Position numbers and translations under genes: made by a program
The notes under the pieces: generated by a model
Databases searched by the model: none
The model's input: only the letters and a program-made list of their open reading frames with translations
Told to the model about the DNA's origin: nothing
Assembly: GCF_017311575.1 (NCBI RefSeq)
Contig: NZ_JAFFQY010000001.1
Span: 1-64,000 of the forward strand
Direction: 5' to 3'
DNA from: Roseococcus thiosulfatophilus
GTDB taxonomy: Bacteria > Pseudomonadota > Alphaproteobacteria > Acetobacterales > Acetobacteraceae
DNA: 64,000 nt
Shown: positions 26,383-37,437 of the stretch, piece by piece
Layout: every line of letters begins with the position of its first letter
Numbering within the stretch: position 1 is the first letter of the stretch

Positions 26383-26498
26383 AAGTTAAGGGAGGAAACG
26401 CCAGTCACACGGCAGAAAGAGGAAAGCCCTCTCTCTGACGTGGAAAATGCCGCAAAGGCCCGGTGTCGCTCAACGGCAAAACGGGCCAGCAGACGGCG

Positions 26499-26527
26499 AA
26501 AAAACGGGCAACCCAACGAGATTGCCC
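26499..26527 (-). terminator. Rho-independent terminator after DUF1467 gene
   Basis: Stem GGGCAA/TTGCCC (26522-26527 with 26506-26511, minus strand) followed by GTTTTTT. It lies 58 bases after the DUF1467 stop and probably ends the nuo superoperon transcript. Confidence 0.6.
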
Positions 26528-26584
26528 AAAACGCAGGCGGCAAGCTGGCAAAAATCCAGCAGCCGCCTTTTTCTTGTGCGGATG

Positions 26585-26860
26585 TCAGCGGTCCGGGATC
26601 GCCAGCCATTCATCGCGGAAGCTGATGATGTTGCTGTCCACCAGCCAGACGATCGCGAGCCACAGCACCACCGAGATGGCGGTGGTCCAGAGCAGCTTGC
26701 GCCAGATCATCGGCTGGGTGGGCGCGCCCCGCCAGCCGCCGGCCTCGATGTCGCCCTGCACATCGGGCTTCACCCCCACCGGCAGCACGCAGAACAGCAC
26801 CGTCCACCACACCAGGGCGAAGATGACGAAGCTGATAAACCAACCCATGGAAAACGTCAT
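26585..26860 (-). CDS. DUF1467 family membrane protein
   Basis: A 91-aa membrane protein of the DUF1467 family, recognised from GWFISFVIFALVWWTVLFCV, LPVGVKPD and two hydrophobic segments (about residues 6-27 and 58-75). Function is unknown. In alphaproteobacteria it sits between rnj and proS, as here. It starts 3 bases after the RNase J stop. An ATG at 26848 is an alternative start. Confidence 0.85.
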   Translation of the reverse strand: MTFSMGWFISFVIFALVWWTVLFCVLPVGVKPDVQGDIEAGGWRGAPTQPMIWRKLLWTTAISVVLWLAIVWLVDSNIISFRDEWLAIPDR

Positions 26861-26863
26861 GGC

Positions 26864-28516
26864 CTAGACCCGCAGCAGGTGGACTTCGACATTGGGACGT
26901 TTGCGCAGCCGTCGGCCCAGCGCGCGGCGCAGCACACCGCGGGCCGCCTCGGCCAGCGGCTCGTCCTCGCGCCGCAGGCCCTTCGGCAAGTCGTTGATGC
27001 CGCGGGCCAGCTCATCGGCGAGTTGCTGCGGCTCCGGCCCCTCGGAATCGAACAGGCCTGGGGCGGACACACGGGGGCGGCCCATGACGCGCCCCTCCCC
27101 GTCCACCGCCAGGCTTGCCATCACGATCCCGTTGAACAGCATGCGCTTGCGCGCGCCGATCAGCCCGCCCTGCATGGGCAGCAGCCGATTGCCATCCACG
27201 GCGAGCCGCCCCACGGGCACGCTGCCCGCGACCTCCGGCTTGTTGCCGCTGAGGCGCACCAGGTCGCCATCCTCGATCAGGATGGGCTCGGCCCCGCAAT
27301 CCCGCGCCAGGGCGGCGTGTTCCGACAGATGCCGCCACTCGCCATGCACAGGAATGGCGAAGCGTGGCTTCACCAGGGCGTAGAGGCGCTTCAGCTCATC
27401 GCGCGCCGGGTGGCCGGAGACATGCACCGCATGGTCATCGGCCGTCATGATCCGCACGCCCCGGCGCGACAGCTCGTCCTGGACACGCAGGATGGCGCGC
27501 TCATTCCCCGGGATCATGCGCGAGGAAAAGATGACCGTGTCGCCCTGCCCGAGCGAGATGTTCGGATGCGTGTCGGCCGCGATCTTGGCCAGCGCGCTGC
27601 GCTCCTCCCCCTGGCTGCCGGTGCAGATGAGCAGCAGGTTGTTGTCGGGCAGCGCATCCGCCTCCTCCTCGGAGAGGAAGTCGGGCACGGCCTGCAGGTA
27701 GCCGCACTCGCGCGCCGCCTGCACGGCGTTGCGCAAGCTGCGCCCGAACAGCGCCACATCCCGCCCTGCGGCGATACCGGCCAAAGCGATGGACTCGATG
27801 CGGGCGAGGTTGGTCGAGAAGCAGCTGACGGCCACACGCCCCGTCATGCCGCGGATCAGGGCCGCGAAGTTGCGCCGCACATCGGCCTCGCTGCCCGAAT
27901 GCCCCTCCACCATCGCATTGGTGCTGTCGCAGACCATGGCCAGCACGCCCTCCTCGCCCAGGCGGGCGAAGCCGGCCTCGTCCGTGGGCGGGCCGATCAG
28001 CGGATAGGGGTCGAGCTTCCAGTCACCGGTATGAACCACCATGCCATGGCGCGTGCGGATGGCGACGGCGCTGGCCTCCGGCACCGAATGCGCCACGCGC
28101 AGGAATTCGAGGTCGAAGGCCCCGAAGCTGCGCCGGCCGGGGGCCGGGATGGTGATGATCTGCACCTCCTGCGACAGGCCGGCCTCGGCCAGCTTGCGCC
28201 GCAGCACCGCCGAGACGAAGGGGCCGGCCACCACCGGGCAGCGCAGCGAGGGCCAGAGATGCGCCACCGCCCCCACATGGTCCTCATGCGCGTGGGTGAT
28301 GACCAGGGCCTGCAGCACATCCCGCCGCTCGGCCAGCCAGGCCGGGTCGGGCACCATGATGTCCACGGCCGGGTTGTCCGGGCCGCCGAAACCGATGCCG
28401 CAATCCACGGCCAGCAACTGGCCGTCGCAGCGATACACATTGAGGTTCATCCCGATTTCCCCGGTGCCACCGAGGGGGATGAAGGCAAGATCGTCCATGT
28501 CCGGGAAATTCGTCAC
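26864..28516 (-). CDS. rnj: Ribonuclease J
   Basis: A 550-aa metallo-beta-lactamase/beta-CASP ribonuclease with 5'-3' exo- and endonuclease activity in RNA maturation and decay. The metal motif [15 protein letters not shown] is intact. Later motifs are [32 protein letters not shown] and [14 protein letters not shown]. The start is a GTG at 28516 that overlaps the coaX stop; an ATG at 28498 is possible. It is part of the run birA-coaX-rnj-DUF1467. Confidence 0.95.
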   Translation of the reverse strand: MTNFPDMDDLAFIPLGGTGEIGMNLNVYRCDGQLLAVDCGIGFGGPDNPAVDIMVPDPAWLAERRDVLQALVITHAHEDHVGAVAHLWPSLRCPVVAGPFVSAVLRRKLAEAGLSQEVQIITIPAPGRRSFGAFDLEFLRVAHSVPEASAVAIRTRHGMVVHTGDWKLDPYPLIGPPTDEAGFARLGEEGVLAMVCDSTNAMVEGHSGSEADVRRNFAALIRGMTGRVAVSCFSTNLARIESIALAGIAAGRDVALFGRSLRNAVQAARECGYLQAVPDFLSEEEADALPDNNLLLICTGSQGEERSALAKIAADTHPNISLGQGDTVIFSSRMIPGNERAILRVQDELSRRGVRIMTADDHAVHVSGHPARDELKRLYALVKPRFAIPVHGEWRHLSEHAALARDCGAEPILIEDGDLVRLSGNKPEVAGSVPVGRLAVDGNRLLPMQGGLIGARKRMLFNGIVMASLAVDGEGRVMGRPRVSAPGLFDSEGPEPQQLADELARGINDLPKGLRREDEPLAEAARGVLRRALGRRLRKRPNVEVHLLRV

Positions 28517-29307
28517 ATCATGTCTTTTTGTGAGATGGGGGCGGGATTGCGGCCTGCCAACAGGCGAAGCCCCTCAAGGGTGATGTCCTGGTCCACGCGG
28601 GTGATCATGGTGGTGCCTTCGGCCAGGAGGGGGGCGAGGCCGCCGGTGGCGATCACCTTCATGCCCGGCAGTTCGGCCTCGGCGCGGATGCGCGTCACGA
28701 TGCCCTCGATCAACCCCACATAGCCCCAGAAGATGCCCGACTGCATGGCGGCCACCGTGTCGCGGCCGATGGCCGATTGCGGCCGGCCGATGCCGATGCG
28801 CGGCAGGCGGGCCGCGGCGCGGTGCAGCGCCTCGATGGAAAGGTTGATGCCCGGCGCGATGACGCCGCCCAGATAGGCGCCGTCGCCCGCCACCACGTCG
28901 AAGGTGGTGGCCGTGCCGAAATCGATCACGATCAGCGGGCCCTGGTAGTGGTGATGCGCCGCCAACGCGTTCAGCAGACGGTCCGCGCCCACCTCCTGCG
29001 GCCGCTCCACATCAATATGGAAGCCCCAGTCGAGGGTGGAGCGCGCCACCAGCGGTTCCGCCCCGAACCAGTCGCGGCTGAGGCGGCGGAGGTTGTAGAG
29101 GGCGGCCGGCACCACCGTGCCGATGACACAGCGCGTGATGTCCGCGGGGCGCAGCCCGGCGTGCTGCATCAGGGTCAGCAGCCACACGGCGTATTCGTCG
29201 CTGGTGCGGTTGGGGTCGGTCGCGATGCGCCAGCGCCCGCGCCATTCCACCCCGTCATGCACGGCGAAGACCACATTCGTGTTGCCGGCATCCACGGCCA
29301 GAAGCAT
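28513..29307 (-). CDS. coaX: Type III pantothenate kinase
   Basis: A 264-aa type III pantothenate kinase, the first step of coenzyme A synthesis. The phosphate-binding start is [16 protein letters not shown]. Further ASKHA motifs are [26 protein letters not shown] and [12 protein letters not shown], then [12 protein letters not shown]. It begins exactly after the birA stop codon and its own stop overlaps the rnj start. Coupling with biotin ligase and RNase J is a conserved alphaproteobacterial arrangement. Confidence 0.96.
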   Translation of the reverse strand: MLLAVDAGNTNVVFAVHDGVEWRGRWRIATDPNRTSDEYAVWLLTLMQHAGLRPADITRCVIGTVVPAALYNLRRLSRDWFGAEPLVARSTLDWGFHIDVERPQEVGADRLLNALAAHHHYQGPLIVIDFGTATTFDVVAGDGAYLGGVIAPGINLSIEALHRAAARLPRIGIGRPQSAIGRDTVAAMQSGIFWGYVGLIEGIVTRIRAEAELPGMKVIATGGLAPLLAEGTTMITRVDQDITLEGLRLLAGRNPAPISQKDMM

Positions 29308-30018
29308 TCAGACCTCTCCCAACTCGCCCGCATGGAAGCTGCGCGGGCCGTCTTCCGTGAGCAGGCGGAGCGCGCCCGCCTCAGTGAGGCCTTCGTAGCG
29401 CCCCCGGATGAAACTGTCGCCCTGCCGCACCGAAAGGGGCGTGCCCGGCGCGGGGCCGGCGGCCATCCAGGCGGCGCGGATGGGCGCGAAGCCCTCGCGC
29501 GCCTGGCGGTCCAGCCACTTGTCCAGCGCCTCCAGCAACGCCCAGGCGAAGCCCTCGGGCGGGATGGGGCCAAGGCAGGCGGTGGCACGGCCCTCGACGG
29601 GCGGGGCATGGGCCAGGTTCACGCCGATGCCGAAGATGACATGGGCGAGCGCGCCGCCCGGCCGGAGCGACGCCTCGGTGAGGATGCCCGCCACCTTCGC
29701 CTCGCCCAGCAGAAGGTCATTGGGCCAGCGCAGCCGGACAGGCGCGTGGGGTGCGGCCGCTTGATGCAGGGCCACGGCGGCCAGCAGGGCGAACTGCCCG
29801 GTGGCGCGCGCCTCGGCCTCAGGCCGCACCAGGATGGAGATGGCGAGGTTGCCGGGCTGGTCGTGCCACGTCCGGCTGGCGCGGCCGCGGCCTGCCGTCT
29901 GTCGGCGGGCCATGATGGCGAGGCCCGCGGGTTCCCCCGCCTCGGCACGCTGGGCGACGAGGGTCTGGGTGCTGGGCAGGCTCTCCTCGATGGAGAGCCG
30001 CCAGGCCAGCCCGCTCAC
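29308..30018 (-). CDS. birA: Biotin--[acetyl-CoA-carboxylase] ligase
   Basis: A 236-aa group I biotin protein ligase that attaches biotin to the carboxyl carrier protein. The biotin/ATP motif ARRQTAGRGRASRTW is present, followed by LRWPNDLLLGEAKVAGIL, then FGIGVNLAHAP. It lacks the N-terminal DNA-binding domain of E. coli BirA, so it is not a repressor. The start is a GTG at 30018 overlapping the nuoN stop (GTGA). Confidence 0.94.
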   Translation of the reverse strand: MSGLAWRLSIEESLPSTQTLVAQRAEAGEPAGLAIMARRQTAGRGRASRTWHDQPGNLAISILVRPEAEARATGQFALLAAVALHQAAAPHAPVRLRWPNDLLLGEAKVAGILTEASLRPGGALAHVIFGIGVNLAHAPPVEGRATACLGPIPPEGFAWALLEALDKWLDRQAREGFAPIRAAWMAAGPAPGTPLSVRQGDSFIRGRYEGLTEAGALRLLTEDGPRSFHAGELGEV

Positions 30019-31436
30019 CCGATCAGCGCCGCCACCGCCTGGCGCGCGGCCGCCAGCAGCGGCGCGGGCATCAGGAAGAAGAACATGGTGAAGAGGCCCG
30101 TGCCGGCGAGCACGAAGGACACGCCGGACGGGCGCGCGTCCAGCGCGCCGGTAGAGGCGTCGAAATACATCACCTTCACCACGCGGAGGTAGTAGTAGGC
30201 CGAGACGACGGAGGAGAGCACGGCCACCACCGCCATCAGCCAGAAGCCCGCCTCCACCGCCGGCAGCAGCACGTAGAGCTTGGCGAAGAAGCCCGACAGC
30301 GGCGGAATGCCCGCCATGGCGAACATGAAGATGGCCATGCCGAGCGCCATGGCGGGGTCGGTGCGGCCGAGCCCCGCGAGATCCTGGATGTTCTCGACCG
30401 CATGGCCGTTGCGGCGCATGGCCACCAGCACGCTGAAGGCGCCCAGGCTCATCATCAGGTAGATGGGGGTGTAGATCAGCACGCCGCGCAGCCCCGCCTC
30501 GGTGCCCACGGCGAGGCCCATCAGCACGAAGCCCGTGTGGCTGATCCAGGAATAGGCCATCAGGCGCTTGATGTTGGTCTGCCCGATGGCGGCGAAGGCG
30601 CCCAGGATCATGGAGGCGATCGAGGCCAGCACGATCACCTGCTGCCACTGGTCCACGGCGCCGCCGAAGGGCCCCGCCAGCACGCGCACGATGGCCGCGA
30701 TGGCGCCGACCTTGGTGGCCGTCGCGAAATAGGCCACGACGCTGGTGGGCGCGCCCTCATAGACATCGGGCGTCCACATGTGGAAGGGCACCGCCGCGAC
30801 CTTGAAGCAGAGGCCCGTGATGATGAAGACGATGCCCACCACCACGCCCGCCGAGATGGGCGCGGTGCCGCCCAGCACCTGGGCGAGCTGCGCGAAATTG
30901 GTGGTGCCGGCGAAGCCATAGACCAGCGACATGCCGTAGAGCATCAGGCCCGATGACAGCGCCCCAAGCACGAAATACTTCAGGCCCGCCTCGGAGCTGC
31001 GGGCATTGTCGCGGTGGAAGGCGGCCATGACGTAGAGCGGCAGCGAGAGCAGCTCGAGCCCCAGATACAGGCTCATCAGGTCATTGGCCGAGATCATGAC
31101 CATCATGCCCAGCGTCGCGAAGAGCACGAGCACGGGGTACTCGAAGCGCGACAGGCCTTCGGCGCGGTTCCAGTCCAGCGCCAGCAGCAGGGCGAGCGCC
31201 GCACCCGCCAGCACCAGCACCTTCATGAAGCGCGCGAAGGCGTCCGAGATGTATTGCCCGCCGAAGCCCATGCCGTCGGGCTGCGTCAGGACGAAGGCGC
31301 CGGAGAGCAGGAAGGCGCCCAGCACCATCATGGTGCAGGGGAAGGTCATGTCGCGCCGCGGCAGCACGCCGGCCACCAGGATGGCGAGGCCGGAGAGCGC
31401 CAGCACGAGCTCCGGCAAGGCGAGGGTCCAGTTCAT
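30015..31436 (-). CDS. nuoN: NADH-quinone oxidoreductase subunit N
   Basis: A 473-aa antiporter-like proton channel of complex I. It is a chain of hydrophobic helices; the broken-helix region near MWTPDVYEGAPTSVVAYF carries the family signature, and functional lysines are in its flanks (FATATKVGA). It is the last nuo gene; birA begins in its stop codon. The gap to nuoM is 3 bases. Confidence 0.96.
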   Translation of the reverse strand: MNWTLALPELVLALSGLAILVAGVLPRRDMTFPCTMMVLGAFLLSGAFVLTQPDGMGFGGQYISDAFARFMKVLVLAGAALALLLALDWNRAEGLSRFEYPVLVLFATLGMMVMISANDLMSLYLGLELLSLPLYVMAAFHRDNARSSEAGLKYFVLGALSSGLMLYGMSLVYGFAGTTNFAQLAQVLGGTAPISAGVVVGIVFIITGLCFKVAAVPFHMWTPDVYEGAPTSVVAYFATATKVGAIAAIVRVLAGPFGGAVDQWQQVIVLASIASMILGAFAAIGQTNIKRLMAYSWISHTGFVLMGLAVGTEAGLRGVLIYTPIYLMMSLGAFSVLVAMRRNGHAVENIQDLAGLGRTDPAMALGMAIFMFAMAGIPPLSGFFAKLYVLLPAVEAGFWLMAVVAVLSSVVSAYYYLRVVKVMYFDASTGALDARPSGVSFVLAGTGLFTMFFFLMPAPLLAAARQAVAALIG

Positions 31437-31439
31437 GGC

Positions 31440-32954
31440 TTACAGCCCCGCGAAGCGCGACGCGGCGGAAATGGCGGCCTGGTGCTGGGCCACCAACTGC
31501 GCCACCGTCGCGGAGAAGAAGGAGAGGAAGGATTGCGGATAGACGCCCATCCAGAGCGTCAGCACAATCAGCGGTGAGAACACCGCGTATTCGCGCGGGC
31601 TGAGGTCCAGCAGGCGCTTGAGGTCGTCGCGCGTGATTCGTCCGAAGGCGACGCCGCGGTAGAGGCGCAGCATGTAGCAGGCGCCCAGCACCATTCCCGT
31701 GGCGGCGCCCAGCGCGACCCAGGGGTTCACTGCCCAGGCACCCACGATGACCAGGAACTCACCCGGGAAGCCGGCCGTGCCCGGCAGCGCCACCGAGGCC
31801 ATGGTGAAGAGCATGAAGACGAGCGCGTAGGCCGGCATGATCTTGGCGACCCCGCCATAGCGCGCGATCTCGCGCGTGTGCTCCCGGTCATAGAGCACGC
31901 CCACGCAGAGGAAGAGCGCGCCCGAGACCACGCCATGCGCCAGCATGGTGAAGAGCGCGCCCTCGATGCCCTGCTGGTTGAAGGTGAAGATGCCGAGCGT
32001 CACGATGCCCATGTGGGCCACCGAGGAGTAGGCGATGAGCTTCTTCATGTCCTGCTGCGCGAGGGCCACGAGGCTGGTGTAGACCACCGCCACCACGCTC
32101 AGCACATAGATCATCGGCGCGAAATACTGCGAGGCATCGGGCAGCATCGGCACGCTGAAGCGCAGGAAGCCATAGGCGCCCATCTTCAGCAGCACGCCGG
32201 CCAGGATGACGGAGCCCGCGGTGGGTGCCTCCACGTGCGCGTCGGGCAGCCAGGTGTGGACGGGCCACATCGGCACCTTCACCGCGAAGGAGGCGAAGAA
32301 CGCCAGGAAGATCCAGACCTGCATCGCGAAGGGAATGTCGAACTCGTAGATCTCGGGGATGCTGGTCGTGCCCGACTGGTACCAGATGGCGATGATGGCC
32401 AGCAGCATCAGCACCGAGCCGAGGAAGGTGTAGAGGAAGAACTTGTAGGCCGCGTACACCCGCCGCGCCCCGCCCCAGACGCCGATGATGAGGAACATCG
32501 GAATCAGCACGGCCTCGAAGAAGATGTAGAACAGCATGAAGTCCAGCGCGCAGAACATGCCGACCATCATGGTCTCGAGGACCAGGAAGGCGATCATGTA
32601 TTCCCGCACGCGGTTCTGCACCGACTCCCAGGAGGCGAGGATGCAGAGCGGCGTCAGCGCGGTGGAGAGCAGGACGAACAGCACCGATACGCCGTCCACG
32701 CCCATGAGGTAGGACACGCCGTAATCCGGCAGCCAGTCGAGGCGTTCCACGAACTGGAAGTCCGGGCTGTTGCGGTCGAACTGGAACCACAGCACCAGTG
32801 ACAGCGCGAAGGTGACGAGGCTGGTCCAGAGCGCGGTCCAGCGGGCGTTGGAGGCGACCACCGCCTCCTCGCCCCGCACGCTGAGGATGACCAGCACCCC
32901 CAGCAGCGGCAGGAAGGTGACCAGGGAAAGGATGGGGAAACCCGCGGCGTTCAT
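31440..32954 (-). CDS. nuoM: NADH-quinone oxidoreductase subunit M
   Basis: A 504-aa antiporter-like membrane subunit of complex I. The signature [19 protein letters not shown] lies mid-protein, and the conserved glutamate region [14 protein letters not shown] comes earlier. It forms one of the three proton channels of the membrane arm. Spacing to nuoL and nuoN is 3 bases each. Confidence 0.97.
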   Translation of the reverse strand: MNAAGFPILSLVTFLPLLGVLVILSVRGEEAVVASNARWTALWTSLVTFALSLVLWFQFDRNSPDFQFVERLDWLPDYGVSYLMGVDGVSVLFVLLSTALTPLCILASWESVQNRVREYMIAFLVLETMMVGMFCALDFMLFYIFFEAVLIPMFLIIGVWGGARRVYAAYKFFLYTFLGSVLMLLAIIAIWYQSGTTSIPEIYEFDIPFAMQVWIFLAFFASFAVKVPMWPVHTWLPDAHVEAPTAGSVILAGVLLKMGAYGFLRFSVPMLPDASQYFAPMIYVLSVVAVVYTSLVALAQQDMKKLIAYSSVAHMGIVTLGIFTFNQQGIEGALFTMLAHGVVSGALFLCVGVLYDREHTREIARYGGVAKIMPAYALVFMLFTMASVALPGTAGFPGEFLVIVGAWAVNPWVALGAATGMVLGACYMLRLYRGVAFGRITRDDLKRLLDLSPREYAVFSPLIVLTLWMGVYPQSFLSFFSATVAQLVAQHQAAISAASRFAGL

Positions 32955-32957
32955 GGC

Positions 32958-34868
32958 TCAGCGCCCCGTCAGGAAGAGGGTCACGAAGACCACAAGGCCG
33001 ATGATCATGGCGAAGGCGTAGCTCGCGACCTTGCCCGTCTGCAGCCGCACCGTGCCGCGCGAGGCGCCCGCCGCCAGCGCGGCCGCGCCATTGGGCATGC
33101 CGTCGATGATGCGCGCATCGCCTACCTGCCAGAGCTGCACCGCGAGGCGCCGCGCCGGTTGGACGAAGATGCGGTCATACAGCTCGTCGAAATACCACTT
33201 GTTCAGCAGGAAGCGGTAAGGCCCGGGGGCCGCCGCAGCCACCCGGCCGGGAATATGCGGCAGGAAGCCATAGATCAGGATGGCCAGGAGGATGCCGCTG
33301 ATGGCCACCGTCTTCGCCAGCGTCGGCACCCAATGCGGCGCGTGGTGCAGCGCCTCCATCATGTCCTTGGCCGGCAGGTTGTAGATGGCGCCGTTCCAGA
33401 AAGCGGTCGCCGCATCGCCGATGAAGTAGGGAGCGAAGACGAAGCCCGTGGTGATGGCGCCGACCGAGAGCAGCAGCAGCGGCACCAGCATCACCAGCGG
33501 GCTTTCGTGGACGTGCTCCATGGTGTGGTGGTCGGCGCGGGGCTTGCCGTGGAAGGTCAGGATCAGCAGGCGCCAGGAGTAGAAGGCGGTCAGGAAGGCC
33601 GCCACCGCGCCGCAGACGAAGGCATACATGCCCACGCCGGTTCCGGCCGCGACCGCGCCCTCCAGGATGGCGTCCTTGGAGTAGTAGCCCGCGAAGAAGG
33701 GAATGCCGGCCAGGGCCAGCGAGCCGATCCACATCACCGCGTAGGTGACGGGGATCTTCTTCCAGATGCCGCCCATCTTGCGGATGTCCTGCTCGTCCGA
33801 CATCGCGTGGATCACGCTGCCGGCGCCCAGGAACAGAAGCGCCTTGAAGAAGGCGTGGGTGAAGAGGTGGAACATCGCCGCCTGGTAGAGGCCGACACCC
33901 GCCGCGAAGAACATGTAGCCCAGCTGCGAGCAGGTGGAGTAGGCGATGATGCGCTTGATGTCGTTCTGCACGCAGCCGATCGTGGCCGCGAAGAGCGCGG
34001 TGGAGGCGCCCACCACGGTCACGATGGCCAGCGCCACCGGCGCGAATTCCATCACGGGCGACATGCGGCAGATGAGGAAGACGCCCGCCGTCACCATCGT
34101 GGCCGCATGGATCAGCGCGGAGACGGGGGTCGGGCCCTCCATCGCGTCCGGCAGCCAGGTGTGCAGGCCAAGCTGCGCCGACTTGCCGCAGGCACCCAGG
34201 AAGAGGAGCACGCCGATGAGTTCGAGCGAGGGAATGCCCAGGAACACATCATTCACATGATCCTGGACCGCGCCGAAGATGGCGTCGAACTCCAGGCTGC
34301 CGAAGGTGAAGAAGGTCAGCGCCATGCCCAGCATGAAGAAGAGGTCGCCCACGCGGTTCACGATGAAGGCCTTCATCGCGGCGGCGTTGGCGCTGTCCTT
34401 CTCATACCAGTAGCCGATGAGCAGGTAGCTCGCGAGACCCACCCCCTCCCAGCCGAAGAAGAGCTGCACGAGGTTGTCGGCCGTCACCAGCATCAGCATC
34501 ATGAAGGTGAAGAGCGACAGGTAGGCGAAGAAGCGCGACGGCGTCGCGTCATGCGACATGTAGCCCACCGAGTACAGGTGGATCAGCGTCGAGATCAGCG
34601 TGACCATGCCGACCATGACCGCGGCCAACGTGTCGTAGCGCAGCGACCAGGAGAAGGAGAGTTCGCCCACCTGCATCCAGGTGAAGAGCACGACCGTCTG
34701 AGGCTGGCCGCTGAGCGCCACCTGCCAGAAGGCCAGCAGGCCGCAGATGGCCGCCAGCGCCATGAAGAAGACCGTGGACCACATGGCCACCCGGTCGCCG
34801 AGCCAGCGCCCCAGGAAGCCGCTGACGCAGGCGCCCAGCAGCGGGAAGAAGACCGCCCCAACGAACAT
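32958..34868 (-). CDS. nuoL: NADH-quinone oxidoreductase subunit L
   Basis: A 636-aa distal proton channel of complex I. The antiporter signature WLPDAMEGPTPVSALIHAA is complete, with FFGWEGVGLASYLLIGYWY before it and the long lateral helix region towards the C-terminus. Length is normal for the family. It lies 4 bases from nuoK. Confidence 0.97.
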   Translation of the reverse strand: MFVGAVFFPLLGACVSGFLGRWLGDRVAMWSTVFFMALAAICGLLAFWQVALSGQPQTVVLFTWMQVGELSFSWSLRYDTLAAVMVGMVTLISTLIHLYSVGYMSHDATPSRFFAYLSLFTFMMLMLVTADNLVQLFFGWEGVGLASYLLIGYWYEKDSANAAAMKAFIVNRVGDLFFMLGMALTFFTFGSLEFDAIFGAVQDHVNDVFLGIPSLELIGVLLFLGACGKSAQLGLHTWLPDAMEGPTPVSALIHAATMVTAGVFLICRMSPVMEFAPVALAIVTVVGASTALFAATIGCVQNDIKRIIAYSTCSQLGYMFFAAGVGLYQAAMFHLFTHAFFKALLFLGAGSVIHAMSDEQDIRKMGGIWKKIPVTYAVMWIGSLALAGIPFFAGYYSKDAILEGAVAAGTGVGMYAFVCGAVAAFLTAFYSWRLLILTFHGKPRADHHTMEHVHESPLVMLVPLLLLSVGAITTGFVFAPYFIGDAATAFWNGAIYNLPAKDMMEALHHAPHWVPTLAKTVAISGILLAILIYGFLPHIPGRVAAAAPGPYRFLLNKWYFDELYDRIFVQPARRLAVQLWQVGDARIIDGMPNGAAALAAGASRGTVRLQTGKVASYAFAMIIGLVVFVTLFLTGR

Positions 34869-34872
34869 CGTT

Positions 34873-35184
34873 CTAGCCCTTCAGGGTCGAGATGTCCTCG
34901 ACCTCGATGCTGCCGCGGTTGCGGAAGTAGATGACGACGATGGCGAGCCCGATGGCCGCCTCGGCCGCCGCCACGGTCAGGATGAACATGGCGAAGACCT
35001 GGCCCGTGAGGTCGCCGAGCTGCGCCGAGAAGGCCACCAGGTTCAGGTTCACCGAGAGCAGGATCAGCTCCACGCTCATCAGGATCACGATGACGTTCTT
35101 GCGGTTCATGAAGATGCCGAAGACGCCCAGCACGAAGAGGATCGCGCTGACCACCAGGTAGTGGGCAAGGCCGATGTCGAGCAT
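34873..35184 (-). CDS. nuoK: NADH-quinone oxidoreductase subunit K
   Basis: A 103-aa membrane subunit with three helices. The first key glutamate is in [13 protein letters not shown] and a second in [14 protein letters not shown]; both are proton-path residues in complex I. The ATG overlaps the nuoJ stop codon by one base. Confidence 0.97.
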   Translation of the reverse strand: MLDIGLAHYLVVSAILFVLGVFGIFMNRKNVIVILMSVELILLSVNLNLVAFSAQLGDLTGQVFAMFILTVAAAEAAIGLAIVVIYFRNRGSIEVEDISTLKG

Positions 35185-35864
35185 CAGTGGTGCCCCCCCT
35201 CATGCGTGACGGGCTTGGGCGCTTCCTTCGCCGGCGGCGGCAGCGGGCGCAGGATGTCCTCGCGCCGGATGCCCTCGCCCAGTTCAGGCCGCGCCATGGC
35301 CACCGCGCTGCTGCGCGCGATCTGCGCGCCGACATCCTGGCGCTTGGTGCCGGGGCGGTCGCGCAGGGTCAGCACGATGGCACCGATCATGGCCACCAGC
35401 AGGATCAGCCCCGAGATCTGGAATAGGTAGATATGGTCCGTGTAGAGGATGCGTCCGATGGCCTCGGTGTTCGTGACCCCCTCCGGCATCGGCGCCATGC
35501 GCAGCGCGGCGGCATCGGGCGCGAAGCGCCACACCGACAGCACCAGCAACAGCTCCAGGAAAAGGATGCCGCCCACCACCGCGCCGATCGGCGCATAGCG
35601 CTGCACGCCCTCGCGGAGCTGGGCGAAGTCCACATCCAGCATCATCACCACGAAGAGGAACAGCACCGCGACCGCGCCCACATAGACGATGACCAGGATC
35701 ATCGCGAGGAATTCGGCCCCCGCGATCAGGAAGAGCGCGGCCGCGTTGAAGAAGGCCGCGATCAGCCAGATGACGGAGTGCACGGGGTTGCGCGCGGTGA
35801 CGACCATCACCGCCGCCGCGATCAGGATGAACGCGAAGAAATAGAAGGCGAGCCCTGCGATCAT
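35184..35864 (-). CDS. nuoJ: NADH-quinone oxidoreductase subunit J
   Basis: A 226-aa membrane subunit with five expected helices (starting [20 protein letters not shown]) and the family segment [19 protein letters not shown]. The hydrophilic C-terminal tail of about 60 residues ends in HEGGHH. A 73-base gap separates it from nuoI, the longest inside the nuo run; a GGCCGC/GCGGCC hairpin lies there. Confidence 0.95.
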   Translation of the reverse strand: MIAGLAFYFFAFILIAAAVMVVTARNPVHSVIWLIAAFFNAAALFLIAGAEFLAMILVIVYVGAVAVLFLFVVMMLDVDFAQLREGVQRYAPIGAVVGGILFLELLLVLSVWRFAPDAAALRMAPMPEGVTNTEAIGRILYTDHIYLFQISGLILLVAMIGAIVLTLRDRPGTKRQDVGAQIARSSAVAMARPELGEGIRREDILRPLPPPAKEAPKPVTHEGGHH

Positions 35865-35937
35865 CGCACCCGTCCTTCCGTCAAGCTGGCCATCTCAACA
35901 AACCTTCCCAGGGCCGCTTGGGCGCGGCCGTCTTGCA

Positions 35938-36426
35938 TCAGCGGTAGGGGGCGTCCAGTTCCAGCCGCTTGGCGAGCTCGCTTTCCCAGCGGTCGCCATT
36001 GGCCAGCAGTCGCTCCTTGTCATACATCAGTTCTTCGCGCGTCTCGGTCGCGAACTCCATGTTCGGCCCCTCGACGATGGCATCCACCGGGCAGGCCTCT
36101 TCGCACATGCCGCAGTAGATGCACTTGGTCATGTCGATGTCGTACCGCGTGGTACGACGGCTGCCATCCTCGCGCGGCTCGGCCTCGATGGTGATGGCGA
36201 GTGCCGGGCACACCGCCTCGCACAGCTTGCAGGCGATGCAGCGTTCCTCGCCATTCGGGTAACGGCGCAGGGCGTGCTCCCCCTTGAAGCGCGGCGACAG
36301 CGGCGTCTTCTCATAGGGGTAGTTCAGCGTCGCCTTGCGGCTGAAGAAGTAGCGCAGCGTCAACGCCATGCCGCCCACGATCTCGGTGAGCAGGAAGGAG
36401 CGCGCGAAACGATCCAATGTGGTCAT
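35938..36426 (-). CDS. nuoI: NADH-quinone oxidoreductase subunit I
   Basis: A 162-aa ferredoxin-like subunit holding clusters N6a and N6b. Two CxxCxxCxxxCP motifs are present: [12 protein letters not shown] and [13 protein letters not shown] chose the ATG at 36426, which overlaps the nuoH stop (ATGA), over the one at 36438. It links the peripheral arm to the quinone site. Confidence 0.96.
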   Translation of the reverse strand: MTTLDRFARSFLLTEIVGGMALTLRYFFSRKATLNYPYEKTPLSPRFKGEHALRRYPNGEERCIACKLCEAVCPALAITIEAEPREDGSRRTTRYDIDMTKCIYCGMCEEACPVDAIVEGPNMEFATETREELMYDKERLLANGDRWESELAKRLELDAPYR

Positions 36427-37433
36427 GCCGGCAGCCACCCCGTCAGCTTGAGAACCGCGGCCGTCAGCACCAGCCAGAGCAGGCTGAACGGCAGGAAGAC
36501 CTTCCAGCCCAGCCGCATCAGCTGGTCATAGCGGTAGCGCGGGAAGGTGGCGCGCGCCCAGATGAAGACGAAGAGGCAGGCCGCCACCTTCAGCGCGAAC
36601 CAGATGGGCGAAGGCACCCAGTTGAAGGGCGCGATGTCCAGCGGCGGCAGCCAGCCCCCCAGGAAGAGGATGGTGGCCAGCGCGCTCATCAAAATCATGT
36701 TCGCGTATTCGCCGAGGAAGAACAGCGCGAAGGACATCGAGCTGTATTCGACGAAGAAGCCCGCCACCAGCTCGCTCTCGCCCTCCGGAAGGTCGAAGGG
36801 CGCGCGGTTGGTCTCGGCCAGCGCGCTGATGAAGAAGATGACGAACATCGGGAACAGAGGAATGACGAACCACACCGTCGCCTGCGCGCGGACGATCTCG
36901 GTCAGGTTCAGCGACCCCACGCAGAGCAGCACGGTCACGATCACGAAGCCAATCGAGACCTCGTAGCTCACCATCTGCGCGGCGGAGCGCAGCGCGCCCA
37001 GGAAGGCGTATTTCGAATTCGACGCCCAGCCCGCGATGATGACGCCATAGACGCCGAGGGAGCTGATGGCGAAGAGGTAGAGGATGCCCACATTGATGTC
37101 GGCGATGGCCCAGCCATCCGCCACCGGGATCACGGCCCAGGCGATCATGGCCAGCACAAAGGTCAGGATCGGCGCCGCCAGGAAGAGCAGCCGCGAGGCC
37201 CCCGACGGGATGATCGTCTCCTTCATCAGCATCTTGATGGCGTCGGCGAAGGGCTGGAGCAGGCCGAAGGGCCCCACCACATTCGGCCCGCGGCGCAGCT
37301 GCATCGCGGCCAGCACCTTGCGCTCCGCCCAGGTCAGGTAGGCCACGCCGATCAGCACCGGCACCAGCAGGGCCAGCGCCTGCGCCACCGTCAGCGCGAG
37401 CACGCCCAGCGGCGTGTTGAGGAACTCGGTCAT
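36423..37433 (-). CDS. nuoH: NADH-quinone oxidoreductase subunit H
   Basis: A 336-aa membrane subunit at the quinone-binding junction. Visible are [19 protein letters not shown] near the N-terminus, [14 protein letters not shown] and the acidic loop [17 protein letters not shown]. The ATG at 37433 lies 4 bases after the nuoG stop; longer frames upstream lie within nuoG. Confidence 0.97.
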   Translation of the reverse strand: MTEFLNTPLGVLALTVAQALALLVPVLIGVAYLTWAERKVLAAMQLRRGPNVVGPFGLLQPFADAIKMLMKETIIPSGASRLLFLAAPILTFVLAMIAWAVIPVADGWAIADINVGILYLFAISSLGVYGVIIAGWASNSKYAFLGALRSAAQMVSYEVSIGFVIVTVLLCVGSLNLTEIVRAQATVWFVIPLFPMFVIFFISALAETNRAPFDLPEGESELVAGFFVEYSSMSFALFFLGEYANMILMSALATILFLGGWLPPLDIAPFNWVPSPIWFALKVAACLFVFIWARATFPRYRYDQLMRLGWKVFLPFSLLWLVLTAAVLKLTGWLPA

Positions 37434-37437
37434 CGCC

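Larger units (their letters stand above)
26167..26584. other. Intergenic region rich in leftward stem-loops
   Basis: No gene is supported in these 418 bases; the open frame at 26343-26609 on the minus strand has no domain and runs through terminators. On the minus strand I see stem-loops at 26536-26567, 26506-26527 (with U-tract), 26457-26487 and 26357-26382 (with long U-tract). The part from 26167 to 26340 holds the proS promoter region but no clear box. A small RNA between the two terminators is possible. Confidence 0.5.

Noticed and set aside
26343-26609. Leftward 88-aa open frame in the gap before proS
   Set aside because: It runs through two U-tract terminators and shows no protein family or ribosome binding site.
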